The notes: generated from the sequence alone by a model not told the origin. A stretch of 64,000 nucleotides of DNA from Flavobacteriaceae bacterium Ga0077528 (GCA_001464475.1 LNDX01000001.1:806001-870000), one strand, 5' to 3'; shown: positions 42,031-49,876, counted from the stretch's first letter. Translations and numbers: made by a program.

Positions 42031-42031
42031 T

Positions 42032-42084
42032 AGTTTTCAGTCTCAGTTTTCAGTCTCAGTACTGTTAACTGCGACTGCGACTGT
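42032..42084. repeat. Short direct and inverted repeats before the galE-like gene
   Basis: A perfect 13-bp tandem pair AGTTTTCAGTCTC (42032-42044, 42045-42057) is followed by two CTGCGA units that partly pair back with it (CTGAGACTG-type against CAGTCGCAG). Confidence 0.65.
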
Positions 42085-42097
42085 CAACTAAATAAAT

Positions 42098-43111
42098 ATG
42101 AAAATAGTAGTAACAGGAGGTTTAGGTTTTATTGGTTCGCACACCGTTGTTGAATTGCAAAATGAAGGTTTTGAAGTTGTAGCAATTGATAATTTGTCCA
42201 ACTCATCAGAAAGTGTTTTGGACGGAATTGAAAAAATTACTGGTAAAAAACCAATTTTTGAAAAAATGGATTTACGTGATAAAGCGTCGGTTCAAAATTT
42301 CTTTAAAAAACACAATGATGTTGCTGGAGTGATTCACTTTGCTGCATCAAAAGCTGTTGGAGAAAGTGTAGAAAATCCTTTGTTGTACTATGAAAACAAT
42401 ATCAACGCATTGGTTTATGTACTTCAGGAATTGAAAGAGTTGTCTAATCCGAATTTTATCTTTAGTTCTTCTTGTACTGTTTATGGTCAAGCTGAAAAAA
42501 TGCCGATTACTGAAGATGCTTCTGTGCAACCTGCAATGTCTCCTTATGGAAATACCAAACAAATAGGTGAAGAAATCATCACCGATGTTGCAAAAGTGAC
42601 CAATATTAATTCTATTTTATTAAGATATTTTAATCCAATTGGATCGCATCCGAGTGCGGAGATTGGTGAATTACCTATAGGAATTCCTCAAAATTTAGTT
42701 CCGTTTATTACACAAACTGCTATTGGAATGCGTGAGAAATTATCTGTTTACGGAGATGATTATCCAACGGCAGACGGAACAGCAGTTCGTGATTATATTC
42801 ACGTTGTTGATTTGGCTAAAGCGCATGTTGTAGCATTGAAACGACTTTTAAACAAACAAAATTTAGAAAAAGTAGAAACTTTTAATTTAGGAACTGGAAC
42901 AGGAAGTTCTGTTTTAGAAGTAATTACTGCTTTTGAAAAAGTTTCAGGGCAAAAATTAAATTATCAAATTGTAGGTAGAAGAGAAGGTGATATAACTTCG
43001 GCTTATGCCAACACTGATAAAGCTAATAATGTTTTAGGTTGGAAAGCGCAATCAACTTTAGAAGATAGTTTGGCTAGTGCTTGGAAATGGGAACAGAAGA
43101 TAAGAAGCTAA
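42098..43111 (+). CDS. galE: UDP-glucose 4-epimerase (GalE-like)
   Basis: A 337-residue short-chain dehydrogenase-type epimerase. NAD-binding GGLGFIGSHTVVELQ at the N-terminus, catalytic Ser-Cys-Thr in FIFSSSCTVYGQAE and the Tyr-x3-Lys motif in SPYGNTKQIGEEI are intact. LRYFNPIGSHPSAEIGE and YGDDYPTADGTAVRDYIHV, in pieces, are hallmarks of true GalE. It interconverts UDP-glucose and UDP-galactose for surface glycans. Follows the DegT gene on the same strand. Confidence 0.94.
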   Translation: MKIVVTGGLGFIGSHTVVELQNEGFEVVAIDNLSNSSESVLDGIEKITGKKPIFEKMDLRDKASVQNFFKKHNDVAGVIHFAASKAVGESVENPLLYYENNINALVYVLQELKELSNPNFIFSSSCTVYGQAEKMPITEDASVQPAMSPYGNTKQIGEEIITDVAKVTNINSILLRYFNPIGSHPSAEIGELPIGIPQNLVPFITQTAIGMREKLSVYGDDYPTADGTAVRDYIHVVDLAKAHVVALKRLLNKQNLEKVETFNLGTGTGSSVLEVITAFEKVSGQKLNYQIVGRREGDITSAYANTDKANNVLGWKAQSTLEDSLASAWKWEQKIRS

Positions 43112-43135
43112 ATATTATACATTTATACAAATAAA

Positions 43136-43161
43136 AAATCCTCATAAATTTATGAGGATTT
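43136..43161. terminator. Bidirectional terminator after galE
   Basis: A perfect 26-bp palindrome, AAATCCTCATAAA and its inverse, between an A-rich left side and CTTTTTTT on the right. Confidence 0.85.
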
Positions 43162-43167
43162 CTTTTT

Positions 43168-43407
43168 TTACTTCTTAGCGGCTTCTTTAAGTTCTTTGCC
43201 AGCTTCATCAAGTTTTTCTGCACCTTCTTCAAGAGCTTCACCTGCCTTAGCTTGAGTAGTGTCAATTACTTCTTCTGTTTTTTGTGCAACAGTGTCAATT
43301 TTTTCACCAATTTCTGTTCCTAAAGTTGGTTCACCTTCTACTTTTTTGTCTCCGCAAGACACCATTGCAACAGCCATAAATGCTACTGCTAAAATTGTTT
43401 TTTTCAT
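43168..43407 (-). CDS. Small helical lipoprotein, 79 residues
   Basis: From the ATG at 43407 the signal is MKKTILAVAFMAVAMVSC with a clear lipobox. The mature chain is Lys/Glu/Ala-rich (KIDTVAQKTEEVIDTTQAK, AGEALEEGAEKLDEAGKELKEAAKK) and should be one amphipathic helix, resembling Lpp-like or apolipophorin-like stress proteins. A longer in-frame Met at 43434 precedes the signal and is rejected. It is adjacent to a second lipoprotein of the same kind; they look like paralogues. Role unknown. Confidence 0.75.
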   Translation of the reverse strand: MKKTILAVAFMAVAMVSCGDKKVEGEPTLGTEIGEKIDTVAQKTEEVIDTTQAKAGEALEEGAEKLDEAGKELKEAAKK

Positions 43408-43482
43408 TTTTTTAAAGATTAAAATTAATAACAATTTCAGTAATACAAATTAGATGCCAAATAGTTTAAATAATGCTTAAAA

Positions 43483-43737
43483 TTATTTTTTTGTTGCTTC
43501 TTGAACTTTTTTTGCTCCTTGTTCTACTTTTTCTGCACCTTTTGCAATTATTGCTTTAGCTTTTTCACCAACTTTAGAAGAATCTATAACCTTTTTAGCT
43601 TTTACTTTTGCAGAATCAGCGGCTTGTTTCAAGTCTGCTCCAACGGCTTTTGAAGCTTCTTTTACTTTTTCTTTAGTTTCTTCCTTGCATGAAATTAACA
43701 GCGATGCAAAGGCTAAGGATAAAATTATTTTTTTCAT
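43483..43737 (-). CDS. Small helical lipoprotein, 84 residues
   Basis: Signal MKKIILSLAFASLLISC, then a Lys/Glu/Ala-rich helix (KEETKEKVKEASKAVGADLKQAADSAKVKAKKVIDSSKVGEKAKAII in pieces, ending EQGAKKVQEATKK). Composition and layout match the neighbour at 43168-43407, which suggests tandem duplication and divergence. The order on the minus strand is 84-residue gene first, then the 79-residue gene, with a 75-base gap. Confidence 0.75.
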   Translation of the reverse strand: MKKIILSLAFASLLISCKEETKEKVKEASKAVGADLKQAADSAKVKAKKVIDSSKVGEKAKAIIAKGAEKVEQGAKKVQEATKK

Positions 43738-43796
43738 TGTAGTATATATTAATTAATTTTTAGTGAACGGTGCAAATTATATTCCAAACTATAAAA

Positions 43797-44474
43797 TTAT
43801 TTTATTTTTAATAATACATTAGGGTTAGGACAATTATTTTTATAAAAACTTAATTTATTTTCAGAACAAACTCCGGGATAATCACCTGTTTTGCCTTCAA
43901 TATCTAAAATGATTTGAAAATGTAAATGTGGAGCATAATCTCCATTTATTGGTGGTAAACCTAGATTTGCAATTTGCTCTCCTTGAGTCACCTTTTGACC
44001 TATTTTTTTATCAAATAAACTGTCTTCACTAAGATGACCATACAAAGTGTAAAATTTGAATTCGTTTATTTCATGTTCCAAAATTATTGTTGGACCATAA
44101 TCGCCCAAAGCAGTGTTGTTTTGAAAACTATGTATTGTACCATCTAAAGCAGCATGAATAGATGCTTGTTTGTTAATCCATAAATCTAAACCTATGTGAA
44201 TGTTACGTTCTTCGGTATTTTCGTTTTTAAAAACCGTACTTCTTTTATATAAGTTTCTGGTTTCTAAATAACCACCAAAAGCAATTTTTGCATTGTTTCT
44301 ATCTAAGTGATTCTGAATAAAAACTTCATAATCGGCTGCAGTTTCAAGTTTATGATTATTCAATTCTGTGTTTGAAACAGATAAATCTAAAGCAACATAA
44401 TCGGAATAATCAATGCTAGGCTCGATTACTTTAGCTGATTCTAAATGAGATAAAAAGTCTACAAAATTTTCCAT
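43797..44474 (-). CDS. M23-type peptidase without signal peptide
   Basis: A 225-residue protein with a LasA/M23 metallopeptidase core in its second half. Zinc ligands are visible as His and Asp in NIHIGLDLWI and His in APHLHFQI, with YTLYGHLSEDSLF between. There is no N-terminal signal or membrane helix, so it may be cytoplasmic or exported by an unrecognised route. The first ~75 residues have no recognised domain. It lies 10 bases downstream of fabD on the same strand. Confidence 0.82.
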   Translation of the reverse strand: MENFVDFLSHLESAKVIEPSIDYSDYVALDLSVSNTELNNHKLETAADYEVFIQNHLDRNNAKIAFGGYLETRNLYKRSTVFKNENTEERNIHIGLDLWINKQASIHAALDGTIHSFQNNTALGDYGPTIILEHEINEFKFYTLYGHLSEDSLFDKKIGQKVTQGEQIANLGLPPINGDYAPHLHFQIILDIEGKTGDYPGVCSENKLSFYKNNCPNPNVLLKIK

Positions 44475-44484
44475 AAACTAGTTG

Positions 44485-45357
44485 TTAAGCAGAAATAGTT
44501 TCTACTTCTCTATCAATTTTATTTACTAATCCGACCAATACTTTTCCTGGACCAACTTCTGTAAAACTTGTTGCTCCGTCTTTTATCATTTGTTGAACCG
44601 ATTGAGTCCATTTTACAGGAGCAGTTAATTGGATGATTAGGTTTTTCTTAATCTCGTTAGCATCAGAAACCGCGCTAGCAGTCACATTTTGATAAACCGG
44701 ACAAATTGGAGTTGAAAAAGTAGTTGCTTCAATTGCTGCAGCTAATTCTTCTCTTGCTGGTTCCATCATTGGTGAGTGAAATGCTCCTCCAACAGGCAAA
44801 ATTAAAGCACGTTTTGCGCCAGCTTCTTTCATTTTTTCGCAAGCCAATTCTACCGCTTTGTATTCTCCAGAAATAACTAATTGTCCAGGACAGTTATAAT
44901 TTGCTGCAACCACAACACCATCAATTGAAGCACAAATATCTTCTACGATTTTATCATCTAAATTTAAAACGGCTGCCATCGTTGATGGAGTAATTTCACA
45001 AGCTTTTTGCATAGCGATTGCTCTTTGTGAAACCAATTTTAATCCGTCTTCGAAAGATAAAGCTCCATTGGCAACTAAAGCTGAAAATTCACCTAGCGAA
45101 TGACCTGCAACCATTTCTGGACAAAAATCTTCTAAAGTTTTTGCTAAGATTACTGAATGTAAAAAAACCGCTGGTTGCGTAACTTTTGTTTCTTTTAATT
45201 CTTCTGCAGTTCCTTCGAACATAATATCTGTAATTCTAAAGCCTAATATGTCATTAGCTTTTTCGAATAATTCTTTTGCTACTGCTGAATTTTCATATAA
45301 ATCTTTTCCCATTCCTGAGAATTGTGCACCTTGACCCGGAAATATGTATGCTTTCAT
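44485..45357 (-). CDS. fabD: Malonyl-CoA:ACP transacylase
   Basis: A 290-residue enzyme that loads malonyl groups on acyl carrier protein for fatty acid synthesis. PGQGAQFSGMGKDL, the QPAVFLHS segment, nucleophile Ser87 in VAGHSLGEFSAL and His194 in GGAFHSPMM, plus ANYNCPGQLVISG, are all present. Length is standard. The M23-type gene follows after 10 bases. A candidate -7 box lies 59 bases before the ATG. Confidence 0.96.
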   Translation of the reverse strand: MKAYIFPGQGAQFSGMGKDLYENSAVAKELFEKANDILGFRITDIMFEGTAEELKETKVTQPAVFLHSVILAKTLEDFCPEMVAGHSLGEFSALVANGALSFEDGLKLVSQRAIAMQKACEITPSTMAAVLNLDDKIVEDICASIDGVVVAANYNCPGQLVISGEYKAVELACEKMKEAGAKRALILPVGGAFHSPMMEPAREELAAAIEATTFSTPICPVYQNVTASAVSDANEIKKNLIIQLTAPVKWTQSVQQMIKDGATSFTEVGPGKVLVGLVNKIDREVETISA

Positions 45358-45416
45358 AAATGTAGTTTAAAAGTTTGAAAAGGTTAAAGGTTTAAAAGTA
45401 TTACCCAAAACTTTAG

Positions 45417-45424
45417 CAAAAATA
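45417..45424 (-). promoter_or_regulatory. fabD: -7 box (TATTTTTG) for fabD
   Basis: Exact TAnnTTTG on the minus strand, 59 bases before the ATG; no standard -33 element. Confidence 0.4.
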
Positions 45425-45495
45425 CTATTTTATTTAAATTGTGTAACTTTAATTTTATTATCACGTCTAATTAGATACTAAATAATCATAAACTT

Positions 45496-47130
45496 ATGAA
45501 AAAAATTAAAGCTATTTTACTACTTGTTATCGTTGCTTTTTTATTGTTTTATTTTAATCTACCGGTACTAAATTTTGGATTCATTGCATTGCCAATAATT
45601 CTTTTAATAGTAACTATTGTTGGAGTTTTTATCTTCACTCGATTCAAAGTGGTGAATGAAAAGAAAATACAAGTGATTGAAAAACCTAACAAGCTGTTTT
45701 TTATAATTATTTCCTTGTTACTATTTTACATGCTTATTGTTCCATTATTTACAAGTCTTCCAATGTTTAGAAGTCAATCTTTTAAAAATTTAATTGGGAA
45801 CGTAGCCGATGGTAAATCTATTGCCAATCATATTGCTCCAATTTCAATTGATGAAATACGAGTTGTTGATGAAGAATTGGCTTATTTACTTGGTGAAAAA
45901 ATTCTTGGTTCACAACCTGCTTTGGGAAGTCAAGTGGAGTTAGGACATTTTTGTATTCAAAAAGTAGGTGATGATTTATATTGGGTTGCACCATTATTAC
46001 ATTCAGGTTTTTTTAAATGGTGGAACAACCAAGAAGGAACTGCAGGTTATGTTATGGTTTCGGCAACCAACGAACGTGATGTGAAATTGGTTCAAAATAT
46101 TGGAGGAAAAGACATTAAAATAAAATACCAAACAGAAGCTTTTTTTGGAAGTCAAATTCAAAGACATTTATATTTTAACGGATTTGCAACCGTTGGTTTA
46201 ACCGATTATACTTTTGAAATTGACGATTTAGGAAATCCGTTTTGGGTGGCAACGGTTTATGATAAAAAAATTGGTTTTGCAGGAAACGACGCAACAGGAA
46301 TTGTTGTGGTTGATGCCCAAACAGGAGCAATGACCGAATTCAAAATTGCTGATGCTCCAAAATGGGTGGATAGAGTTCAACCTATAGATTTTGTTGAAGA
46401 ACAACTAAACGATTGGGGCGAATATGTTCATGGTTATTGGAATTTTTCAAATGCTAATAAACTACAGATAACAGAAGGATTAACTTTAGTTTATGGAAAA
46501 GACAATAAATCTTATTGGTATACGGGTTTAACTTCAGTTGGAAAAGATGAATCTGCGGTGGGATTTGTTTTAGTTGATACAAGAACCAAAGAAACTACCT
46601 TTTATAAACAAAGTGGCGCAACAGAATTTGCAGCGCAAGGTTCGGCAGAGGGAAAAGTTCAAGAAAAAGGATACAAATCATCGTTGCCAATACCTTACAA
46701 TATAAATTCGATTCCGACCTATGTTATGACTTTAAAAGATGATGGCGGATTGGTAAAAATGTATGCTATGGTTGCCATTAGTGATTACACTATTGTAGGT
46801 GTTGGAAATTCAATGAGAGAAGCTTTAACTTCTTTTAAAAGCGCTTATAATATGACCGGAAATAAATTGAATTCTTCTAGTTTAACAAATAAAAAACAAC
46901 TGAATTCTGTTGTAACAAGAATAACAAATGATGTAAAAAATGGTAATAGTTTTTATTATTTTACAACAAAAGACTATCCGAATATTTTTGTAGGTTCTTC
47001 GCAAATATCCAATCAGTTACCAGTAACAATTGTTGGCGATAGTGTAAAAATTTCTTTTGATATTGACAACGAAGAAGTCATTGATGTGGCAACATTTGAA
47101 AACACAACAATGAAGAAAAAAGCAAAATAA
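45496..47130 (+). CDS. Uncharacterised membrane protein with three similar extracytoplasmic modules
   Basis: A 544-residue protein. Three membrane helices at about residues 5-24, 28-48 and 68-88 are followed by ~455 residues outside the cytoplasm. This part contains at least three similar segments, each a strand pair with a Gly-x-Val start: GYVMVSATNERDVKLVQNI, GIVVVDAQTGAMTEFKIAD and GFVLVDTRTKETTFYKQSG. They look like PepSY-type or propeptide-like beta-alpha modules. The NWVAPL-like stretch DDLYWVAPLLHSGFFKWW is Trp-rich. I recognise no family with a known role. It diverges from fabD and has its own terminator. Confidence 0.75.
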   Translation: MKKIKAILLLVIVAFLLFYFNLPVLNFGFIALPIILLIVTIVGVFIFTRFKVVNEKKIQVIEKPNKLFFIIISLLLFYMLIVPLFTSLPMFRSQSFKNLIGNVADGKSIANHIAPISIDEIRVVDEELAYLLGEKILGSQPALGSQVELGHFCIQKVGDDLYWVAPLLHSGFFKWWNNQEGTAGYVMVSATNERDVKLVQNIGGKDIKIKYQTEAFFGSQIQRHLYFNGFATVGLTDYTFEIDDLGNPFWVATVYDKKIGFAGNDATGIVVVDAQTGAMTEFKIADAPKWVDRVQPIDFVEEQLNDWGEYVHGYWNFSNANKLQITEGLTLVYGKDNKSYWYTGLTSVGKDESAVGFVLVDTRTKETTFYKQSGATEFAAQGSAEGKVQEKGYKSSLPIPYNINSIPTYVMTLKDDGGLVKMYAMVAISDYTIVGVGNSMREALTSFKSAYNMTGNKLNSSSLTNKKQLNSVVTRITNDVKNGNSFYYFTTKDYPNIFVGSSQISNQLPVTIVGDSVKISFDIDNEEVIDVATFENTTMKKKAK

Positions 47131-47140
47131 AAGTAAAAAG

Positions 47141-47169
47141 AAACGCCTGAGATTAGTCAGGCGTTTTTG
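47141..47169 (+). terminator. Terminator of the membrane protein gene
   Basis: 10-bp stem AAACGCCTGA / TCAGGCGTTT with a GATTAG loop, followed by TTG. It also lies at the end of the convergent flavin reductase gene. Confidence 0.85.
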
Positions 47170-47697
47170 TTATAATTCTATAGAACTTATAATTTCTAAC
47201 AATTGATTCTTTAAATCTTCATTGGTGATTCCTTTTTCAGCATCAAAATTGTCATTGAAACTTGGCAAAGAAAAACTTCCTTTGACAACAGCGCCTTGAA
47301 AAGGAAAACGATTTTTTGCAATTTCTAAAACAGAACTTCCGCCACGTGGTCCTGGTGAAGTTGCTAGTAAAAGCACTTGTTTTTCTTGAAATGTTTTGGC
47401 ATTGATTCTTGAAGTCCAATCAAAAATGTTTTTGAAAGCAGCCGAATAAGCACCATTATGTTCTGCAAACGAAATCACTATAGCATCTGCAGTTCCCAGT
47501 TTGGCATAAAAGTCTTGAGCTAATTGTGGAATTCCGTTATCCTTTTCTTTGTCTACTGAATAAATTGGCATTTCGAAGTCATTTAAATCTAGGACTTCTA
47601 CTATAGCATTTTTAAATTGATTAGCAGCATAGGTTGCTAATTGTTTGTTAATTGAAGCCTTACTTGACGATGCTCCAAAAGCGATGATTTTTTTCAT
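47170..47697 (-). CDS. NADPH-dependent FMN reductase-like protein
   Basis: A 175-residue flavodoxin-fold protein of the NADPH-dependent FMN reductase family. FMN phosphate loop GASSSKASINKQLA at the N-terminus, ADAIVISFAEHNGAYSAAFKNIFDW (in pieces), and LLATSPGPRGGSS for the ring-binding loops. It likely reduces FMN, quinones or similar small electrophiles. It is the last of a run of minus-strand genes from pirin to this gene with short gaps, which suggests one transcript and a role in redox stress; this is inferred. Confidence 0.88.
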   Translation of the reverse strand: MKKIIAFGASSSKASINKQLATYAANQFKNAIVEVLDLNDFEMPIYSVDKEKDNGIPQLAQDFYAKLGTADAIVISFAEHNGAYSAAFKNIFDWTSRINAKTFQEKQVLLLATSPGPRGGSSVLEIAKNRFPFQGAVVKGSFSLPSFNDNFDAEKGITNEDLKNQLLEIISSIEL

Positions 47698-47700
47698 AGT

Positions 47701-47913
47701 TTATTTTTTTAACCAGTTACCTAATATTTTCCCCAAAAAAGGAAGCAAAACAAAAACCATTAAGGGAACTAAAATTCCAGTCATGATTAATGTTTTTAAA
47801 GGTAGAGGTAAATTTTTAATATAATCTCCAATTAAAAGAGAAACTAGTGTAATTGTTGGATAAATTGCTATCCAAACCATTACAGCAAACTTCCATCTAG
47901 GTGGTTGTTTCAT
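47701..47913 (-). CDS. Small two-helix membrane protein (ABM-associated domain-like)
   Basis: A 70-residue membrane protein: PPRWKFAVMVWIAIYPTITLVSLLIGDYI then LPLPLKTLIMTGILVPLMVFVLLPFLGKIL, in pieces. The RWKxAxxxWxAIxPxxT start and LPLxxxTLIxTxILVPLM pattern match the C-terminal membrane domain attached to some antibiotic-biosynthesis-monooxygenase-like proteins; here it stands alone. Its first bases overlap the upstream YjdI-like gene by 17 bases, showing translational coupling. Function unknown. Confidence 0.75.
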   Translation of the reverse strand: MKQPPRWKFAVMVWIAIYPTITLVSLLIGDYIKNLPLPLKTLIMTGILVPLMVFVLLPFLGKILGNWLKK

Positions 47914-48133
47914 TGTTTATAAAATAGGTTAGTGCACCAGAAGGACATTTCTTTATAGTTTCAATAATTTTTTCAGTAGTCGAATTTTCTGCATGAATCC
48001 ATGGTTTTTCTTTGGGTTTGAAAACATCAGGATTATTTTTTACACATTCAGCCGCGTGTTTGCATAAACCATTTTTCCATACAATGGTAACTTCGTCATT
48101 AGTATATTCTTTTGTTAAGTCGTTTGAATTCAT
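47897..48133 (-). CDS. YjdI-like divergent Fe-S (mono-cluster) protein
   Basis: A 78-residue cytoplasmic protein of the Fer4_19 divergent [4Fe-4S] mono-cluster type, as in E. coli YjdI. Ligand-like residues Cys24, His26 and Cys30 in GLCKHAAECVKN and Cys63 in IKKCPSGAL are present, and PWIHAE is conserved. It lies directly between a YjdJ-like acetyltransferase and a small membrane protein, the same yjdI-yjdJ pairing as in E. coli. Electron-transfer function is assumed from the family. Confidence 0.85.
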   Translation of the reverse strand: MNSNDLTKEYTNDEVTIVWKNGLCKHAAECVKNNPDVFKPKEKPWIHAENSTTEKIIETIKKCPSGALTYFINNETTT

Positions 48134-48148
48134 AATTGATTTTTTAAA

Positions 48149-48433
48149 TTATAAAACGTCTCTAAATTCAGGAGTTTTGTCAAATACACTTTTAGCAAAT
48201 GGACAAAGCGGAATAATTTTAATTCCTTTTTCACGTGCATATTCTACTGCTTTTACAACCATTTTTTTACCAAAGCCTTTACCTTCATTTCCTGGATTTA
48301 CTTCGGTATGATCAATGATAATCTTGTCTTCTCCTGCAAAAACAAACGTCATCATTGCTTCATGTTTTCCTTCAACATCAATATAAAAAACACCGTTTTT
48401 ATCATTGACTTTTAATTTTACTTCGTAGTTCAT
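48149..48433 (-). CDS. YjdJ-like GNAT acetyltransferase
   Basis: A 94-residue minimal GNAT domain: FYIDVEGKHEAMMTFVFAG, the acetyl-CoA loop VNPGNEGKGFGKKMVVKAVEYAREKGIKIIPLCPFAKSVFDK in pieces, matching the YjdJ/GtnC-type small acyltransferases with the diagnostic PLCPFAKSVF. It has no substrate-binding insert. It is upstream of the YjdI-like gene by 15 bases and downstream of the pirin gene by 37, suggesting one operon. Confidence 0.87.
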   Translation of the reverse strand: MNYEVKLKVNDKNGVFYIDVEGKHEAMMTFVFAGEDKIIIDHTEVNPGNEGKGFGKKMVVKAVEYAREKGIKIIPLCPFAKSVFDKTPEFRDVL

Positions 48434-48470
48434 GTTTTTTTCAAAAATCGTTATTCTTCAATCGTTAATC

Positions 48471-49187
48471 TTATTGCTCCATCGGAATTTCCATCACTAA
48501 AAACTTCGCATCTGTATTTGCTTTAATTTCAATTTCAGAAGTTTCCCAAATTCCAATTGCATCTCTTTTTTCTAGTTTTTCGCCATTTACTTCAATTTCA
48601 CCTTCAATATTCATGATGTAAAATCCGTTTCCTTCTTTTTTAAGAGAAAGTTTTTTAGAAAAATCTTTGTCAAAATCACTCAAGTAAAACCACGCATCTT
48701 GATGAATCCATACACCTTCATCATCGGCATTTGGCGAAAGAATTTGTGCAAAATTATTTTTTTGTAATGATTGGTCTAATGTGATTTGTTGGTAACGTGG
48801 TTCTACATTTCTGTATTTAGGAAACAACCAAATTTGAAATAATTTAGTATGTTGGTCATGGTTTGGATTAAACTCACTGTGCTGAATTCCGGTTCCGGCA
48901 CTCATGACTTGAACATCGCCAGTTTTGATTGTTGCGGCATTTCCCATACTATCTTTATGAGCTAAATCACCTTCTAATGGAATAGTTATAATTTCCATAT
49001 TGTCGTGTGGATGAGTTCCAAAACCCATTCCTGCAGCAACAGTGTCGTCGTTTAAAACGCGCAACATTCCAAATTGAACTCTATCTGGATTGTACCAACT
49101 TGCAAAACTAAAACTATGATAAGCATTCAACCAACCATGATTGGCGTGACCTCTTGAATCTGCTTTGTGTAAAACTATATTTTTCAT
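48471..49187 (-). CDS. Pirin-family protein
   Basis: A 238-residue bicupin of the pirin/YhhW group. Metal ligands are visible in MGFGTHPHDNMEIITIPLEG and SAGTGIQHSEFNP. The N-terminal HKADSRGHANHGWLNAYHSFSFASWYNPDRVQFG, in pieces, is the pirin signature. Pirins of the YhhW group oxidise flavonols such as quercetin in vitro. It heads the minus-strand redox run, and a -7 box lies 30 bases before its start. Confidence 0.92.
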   Translation of the reverse strand: MKNIVLHKADSRGHANHGWLNAYHSFSFASWYNPDRVQFGMLRVLNDDTVAAGMGFGTHPHDNMEIITIPLEGDLAHKDSMGNAATIKTGDVQVMSAGTGIQHSEFNPNHDQHTKLFQIWLFPKYRNVEPRYQQITLDQSLQKNNFAQILSPNADDEGVWIHQDAWFYLSDFDKDFSKKLSLKKEGNGFYIMNIEGEIEVNGEKLEKRDAIGIWETSEIEIKANTDAKFLVMEIPMEQ

Positions 49188-49217
49188 ATCGTTATAAATT
49201 TAGTAATTATTATGACA

Positions 49218-49225
49218 CAAATTTA
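49218..49225 (-). promoter_or_regulatory. -7 box (TAAATTTG) for the pirin operon
   Basis: Exact TAnnTTTG on the minus strand, 30 bases before the ATG of the pirin gene. Confidence 0.45.
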
Positions 49226-49266
49226 CTGCGATAAGATTCGTGAAGCACTTAATGTAGATTAAGAAA

Positions 49267-49842
49267 TTATTTTTTAAGTAAACGAGCTTTCATCTTACTA
49301 AAAAACTCAGGAGTAACACCAATGTAAGAAGCAATTTGCTTTTGAGGTATTTTTTGAATTAGTGTTGGATATTTAGAACAGAATTTTTCGAAGCGTTCTT
49401 CTGCAGATAAACTTAAATTATCCATTAAGCGTTCTTGGTGTGAAACCAATGAGTTTTCAGCTAGAATTCTGAAAAAGCGTTCTAATTTTGGAATTTCCTT
49501 GTATAATTCTTGATGATTTTCTTTTGAAATTACTACTACTTCCGCATCTTCTAAAACTTCAATAAAAAGATTACCAGGTTTTTCGGAGATGTAACTGTAC
49601 ATATCACCAATCCACCAACCTTCGCAAGCAAAATGCAAAACATGTTCGATAATGTTATCATTAATATTGAAACTTCTTAAAATACCCGAATTCACAAAGT
49701 AAGTACAATAAGCAATTTCGCCCGAACTCAATAAAATAGTTTTAGCTTTTAATTGTTTAGTTTCTGTTTTAGATAAAAACAAAGCTTCTTCATCAGAAGT
49801 TAAAGAAACATGCTTAGCGATATTTTCTAGAATAGATTGCAT
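49267..49842 (-). CDS. Crp/Fnr-family transcriptional regulator
   Basis: A 191-residue regulator. A cNMP-binding-type double-stranded beta-helix covers residues ~15-115 (KTILLSSGEIAYCTYFVNSGILRSFNIND in pieces), without the Cys cluster of Fnr. A dimer helix (RFFRILAENSLVSHQERLMDNL) leads to a short winged-helix DNA-binding domain (IPQKQIASYIGVTPEFFSKMKARLL) at the C-terminus. The effector is unknown. Orientation and position directly upstream of the pirin-to-reductase run suggest it could regulate those genes; this is inference. Confidence 0.9.
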   Translation of the reverse strand: MQSILENIAKHVSLTSDEEALFLSKTETKQLKAKTILLSSGEIAYCTYFVNSGILRSFNINDNIIEHVLHFACEGWWIGDMYSYISEKPGNLFIEVLEDAEVVVISKENHQELYKEIPKLERFFRILAENSLVSHQERLMDNLSLSAEERFEKFCSKYPTLIQKIPQKQIASYIGVTPEFFSKMKARLLKK

Positions 49843-49847
49843 TAGTT

Positions 49848-49855
49848 CAAAAATA
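49848..49855 (-). promoter_or_regulatory. -7 box (TATTTTTG) for the Crp/Fnr gene
   Basis: Exact TAnnTTTG on the minus strand, 5 bases before the ATG. If real, the mRNA would be nearly leaderless. Confidence 0.35.
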
Positions 49856-49876
49856 CAATTTTTAACTTGTTATTTC

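Noticed and set aside
47897..47913. Overlap of the YjdI-like and small membrane protein genes read as a frameshift
   Set aside because: Both proteins are complete with their own start and stop, and the 17-base overlap is typical of coupled genes.
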